Assembly (NCBI GenBank): GCA_030549955.1 | Contig: JAUQQI010000080.1 | Span: 1-23,290 of the forward strand | Direction of reading: 5' to 3' | Origin: Chloroflexota bacterium | GTDB lineage: Bacteria; Chloroflexota; Dehalococcoidia; JAUQQI01 | Length of the DNA stretch: 23,290 nucleotides | Shown: one piece after another, positions 20,846 to 23,290 of the stretch | How the letters are laid out: every line of letters starts with the position of its first letter | Numbering within the stretch: the stretch's first letter is position 1 | Program-made: the position numbers and the translations under genes | Notes under the pieces: generated by a model | Told to the model about the DNA's origin: nothing | What the model saw: the letters and a program-made list of their open reading frames with translations, nothing else | Databases searched by the model: none

Positions 20846-22525
20846 ATGGCCGCTGACCGATGGCGACCTGCCAGCTTCCGGTTACCGATCACCCCCATAA
20901 ACCGGAGGGAATTCCTTCGGGTGCTCGGTCTTGGGGCGGTAGCCGCGGCGCTGCCCATTGTGGAGAGCTGCGCGCCGGGGGTGCCCCAACAGGCGGTCAC
21001 CTCGGAGGCCGAGACTCCCCGGCGGGGAGGCATCCTGACCGTCCAGCTCACCGCCGACCCCGAAAGTCTCGACCCCCACGTCACCACCCACCTCTGGGCG
21101 TCCCGGACGCTTCAGATGATTCACGACACCCTTGTTGTGCTTGATTACGACGGCACCATCAAGCCGGGCCTGGCCGAATCTTGGGAAGTCAGCCCGGACG
21201 GCCTGGTCTACCGGTTCCACCTCCGCCGGGATGTACGATTCCATTCGGGCAAACCGTTGACCGCCGCCGACGTAAAATACAGCCTGGAACGCTGGAAGAC
21301 GACCCCCAGGTCACCGACGGCGTATAACATCGACCAGGTCACCTCGGTGGAAACCCCCGATGATTACACCGTGGTACTCCGCCTCTCCCAGCCGTTCGTC
21401 CTGCTTCTTGACAACCTTACAAGTGGGTGGGCATCGATTCTCAACCGGGAGGCGGTGGAGCGTCTCGGACAGAACTACGGCGTCAGTGGGGCCGAGGGAA
21501 CCGGTCCGTTTAAGTTCGTTGAGTGGACCCGTAACCAGCGGCTGGTTCTGGAGCGCAACCCGGAATACAGCTGGGGGCCCAAAATCTTTTCGAACCAAGG
21601 CCCGGCATACGTTGACCGGGTCGAGTTCCGGATCATTCCCGAAGAAGGCACGCGGGTGGCCGAGTTTGAGGCGGGCAACATTGACATCTTAAGCGATGTG
21701 CCCGGTGTTGAGGTTTCCAGGCTCGAAAAGTCAACGACCGTTTCCGTCGTTAAGTACGAGCAGCTTCAGACGGCCTACATAGGTCTGAAGACCTCGGACC
21801 CGGTTCTGGCCGATGTCCGGGTGCGGCGGGCCCTCAATCACGCTACCAACAAGGACGAGATAATCTCGTCGGTGCGGTACGGCCTGGCGACCCCGGCCCT
21901 CGGTGTGTTGCACCCTAAGACTTGGGGGTACTGGAAAGGGATCGAGCAGGCCGCGTATAAGTTCGACCCGCAGCGGGCTGCCCAGCTCCTTGACGATGCC
22001 GGTTGGAAGCCGGGGCCGGACGGGATCCGGCAGAAGGACGGCCAGCGCCTCCGGCTGAACCACATTGTAACGGATACCCAGGCGGCCAAGCTGCAGGCCC
22101 AGGTGATCCAGGAGCAGTGGCGTCGTGTGGGGGTGGAGCTCGAGATCCGGCCCATGGAGAGTGCGGCCTTCTTTGCCGCCCTCAGGGCTGGGGAGCACCA
22201 GACCTTTGCCATAAGCGTCTTTTACAATAACGCCGATGTCCTTTATTTCTACTTCCACAGCCGGCAACGGCCGGCTCCCAACCGTTTCGCTTGGGCTGAC
22301 CCGAGAACGGATGAGCTTCTCGAAAGATCCCGGTCGACGCTGGACGAGGGCCAGCGCCTCCAGATTTACGAGGAGCTTCAGCGAATTGTCCACGAAAACG
22401 CCCTGTGGGTTCCCCTCACCCACGACCTTGGCGTCCTGGGGACAAGTCGCCGAACGGGCGGGGTCAGGGTCCATCCCTCGGCCTGGCTTTATAAGTTCCT
22501 TGACCTGTATGTGAGGACCGGCTAG
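20846..22525 (+). CDS. ABC transporter substrate-binding lipoprotein, family 5 (peptide/nickel type)
   Basis: This 559-residue secreted binding protein belongs to the DppA/OppA/NikA family. The N-terminus has a Tat-like signal, INRREFLRVLGLGAVAAALP (residues 18-37), followed by a lipobox-like VESC whose cysteine is near residue 42. It is therefore probably folded before export and then anchored by lipid. The mature part shows the family pattern: GGILTVQLTADPESLDPHVT, PGLAESWEVSPDGLVYRFHLRRDVRFHSG (split over the 115-145 region), GTGPFKFVEW and ARVRRALN-like VRRALNHATNK. The start is ATG 20846, with AGGAGG seven bases upstream. The permease gene follows 20 bases after its stop. The ligand (peptide, nickel, sugar or other) cannot be inferred. 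Confidence 0.93.
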   Translation: MAADRWRPASFRLPITPINRREFLRVLGLGAVAAALPIVESCAPGVPQQAVTSEAETPRRGGILTVQLTADPESLDPHVTTHLWASRTLQMIHDTLVVLDYDGTIKPGLAESWEVSPDGLVYRFHLRRDVRFHSGKPLTAADVKYSLERWKTTPRSPTAYNIDQVTSVETPDDYTVVLRLSQPFVLLLDNLTSGWASILNREAVERLGQNYGVSGAEGTGPFKFVEWTRNQRLVLERNPEYSWGPKIFSNQGPAYVDRVEFRIIPEEGTRVAEFEAGNIDILSDVPGVEVSRLEKSTTVSVVKYEQLQTAYIGLKTSDPVLADVRVRRALNHATNKDEIISSVRYGLATPALGVLHPKTWGYWKGIEQAAYKFDPQRAAQLLDDAGWKPGPDGIRQKDGQRLRLNHIVTDTQAAKLQAQVIQEQWRRVGVELEIRPMESAAFFAALRAGEHQTFAISVFYNNADVLYFYFHSRQRPAPNRFAWADPRTDELLERSRSTLDEGQRLQIYEELQRIVHENALWVPLTHDLGVLGTSRRTGGVRVHPSAWLYKFLDLYVRTG

Positions 22526-22545
22526 GGCCGGGGGTATTGGGCCGG

Positions 22546-23290
22546 ATGCGCCGCTACATCCTGAGACGGATCCTTGTCATGCCGGTGGTCATTCTGGGGG
22601 TGTCGTTTTTCACTTTCCTCATGCTCCATCTGGCCCCGGGCAACCCGGCCCAGATCATCGCCGGCCCGGATGCCCCGCCGGAGGTCGTGGCCCAGATCGA
22701 GCAGGAGCTGGGCCTCGACCGGCCGGTCTACGTCCAGTACTGGAATTACCTTTCCGGCGCCCTTCGGGGCGACCTGGGCCGGTCGGTCCGGACTCGCAAG
22801 CCGGTATTTGACGAGGTTATGGCCGCCCTACCGAACACGGTCGAGCTGGCCGTCGCGGCGGTGGTCATGGCTCCAGCCATAGCCATCCCGGTCGGTGTAA
22901 TTTCGGCGGCCCGGCGGGCAAGCTGGGTCGACGCCTCGGCCATGTTCGTCGCGTTGCTGGGAATTTCGATGCCGGTCTTCGCCCGGGGTCTGATCCTGAT
23001 GTGGCTGCTGGCCTTCAGCCTCGGCCTTTTCCCCATCTCGGGTCGGGGGGGACCCCTGTGGACCCTTGACGGGCTAAGGCACGTCTTCCTGCCGGCCTTC
23101 ACCCTGGCCATTGGCCTCATGGCGGTCCTGGCCCGGCTTACCAGGTCGGCCATGCTGGAGGTCATCAACCAGGATTACATCCGGACGGCCCGGGCGAAGG
23201 GGCTGACTGAACGGGTCGTTATCTTCCGTCACGCCCTCAAAAACGCGACGCTGCCGGTGGTTACGGTCCTCGGCCTTCAGCTCGCCGGGC
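22546..23290 (+). CDS. ABC transporter permease, DppB/OppB family, 3' end outside window
   Basis: This is the first 248 residues of an expected 305-335. The N-terminal RRYILRRILVMPVVILGVSF leads into the first membrane helix, and the family LAPGNPAQIIAGPDAPPEVV and QIEQELGLDRPV segments follow. The cytoplasmic coupling (EAA) loop is visible as DYIRTARAKGLTERVVIFRH followed by ALKNATLPVV. The frame is open at the right edge. It is the inner-membrane partner of the binding protein upstream; the second permease and ATPases are expected beyond the window. Confidence 0.95.
   Translation, partial: MRRYILRRILVMPVVILGVSFFTFLMLHLAPGNPAQIIAGPDAPPEVVAQIEQELGLDRPVYVQYWNYLSGALRGDLGRSVRTRKPVFDEVMAALPNTVELAVAAVVMAPAIAIPVGVISAARRASWVDASAMFVALLGISMPVFARGLILMWLLAFSLGLFPISGRGGPLWTLDGLRHVFLPAFTLAIGLMAVLARLTRSAMLEVINQDYIRTARAKGLTERVVIFRHALKNATLPVVTVLGLQLAG

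Noticed and set aside
1..23290. tRNA genes, CRISPR arrays, insertion sequences, prophage or defence genes
   Set aside because: No cloverleaf with a GGTTCGAnTCC T-arm, no regularly spaced direct repeats, no transposase or integrase motif, and no terminal inverted repeats were seen.

Overview
The window is a GC-rich chromosomal segment with dense, short-spaced genes. ClpC with a UVR linker, an AmaP-type alkaline-shock membrane anchor, a four-S1-domain RpsA-like protein and strong AGGAGG-type ribosome binding sites point to a high-GC member of the Bacillota (Firmicutes). The exact lineage cannot be fixed from the sequence. No tRNA, rRNA, CRISPR, insertion sequence or phage gene was found. Almost every long ORF opposite a gene is a GC-driven shadow and is left out.

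Left part (1-8940): on the minus strand an S1-domain protein is followed by clpC, which leaves the window at base 1. Divergent from it are a major-facilitator transporter, an unrecognised 190-residue protein, a 2,4-diaminopentanoate-dehydrogenase-like oxidoreductase and a RimI-type acetyltransferase. A 347-base gap then holds what looks like a free-standing structured RNA (about 6768-6990). It has a TTGACA-N17-TAAAGT promoter, a hairpin resembling the sarcin-ricin loop, a long rod-shaped domain and a terminal U-run. After it come an MmgE/PrpD-family enzyme and a translationally coupled GAF protein resembling free-methionine-(R)-sulfoxide reductase.

Middle (8940-14050): a minus-strand cluster runs small basic protein, mtaB (tRNA ms2t6A synthesis), amaP-like, scpB. 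Divergent from it is a two-gene plus-strand unit: an alpha-oxoamine synthase with serine-palmitoyltransferase-like motifs, followed three bases later by an extended SDR reductase. The pair suggests condensation of an acyl-CoA with an amino acid and reduction of the ketone, possibly a sphingoid-type lipid step.

Right (14050-20850): a minus-strand train runs from a structured leader-like region with a clear terminator (20491-20532) through a 54-residue zinc-ribbon protein, cysteine desulfurase, an A-type Fe-S carrier, a zinc-ribbon Nudix hydrolase, CinA, glycerate kinase and a membrane GT2 glycosyltransferase. Several genes overlap (Nudix/cinA, cinA/kinase). The CinA C-terminal deamidase domain has lost its catalytic motif. 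A perfect 30-base palindrome separates the Fe-S carrier from the Nudix gene. The window ends with a plus-strand peptide/nickel-type ABC importer: a Tat-type lipoprotein binding protein and the start of its first permease.

The best candidate for something undescribed is the RNA at 6768-6990. Next come the leader RNA near 20491-20730 and the oxoamine synthase/SDR pair.
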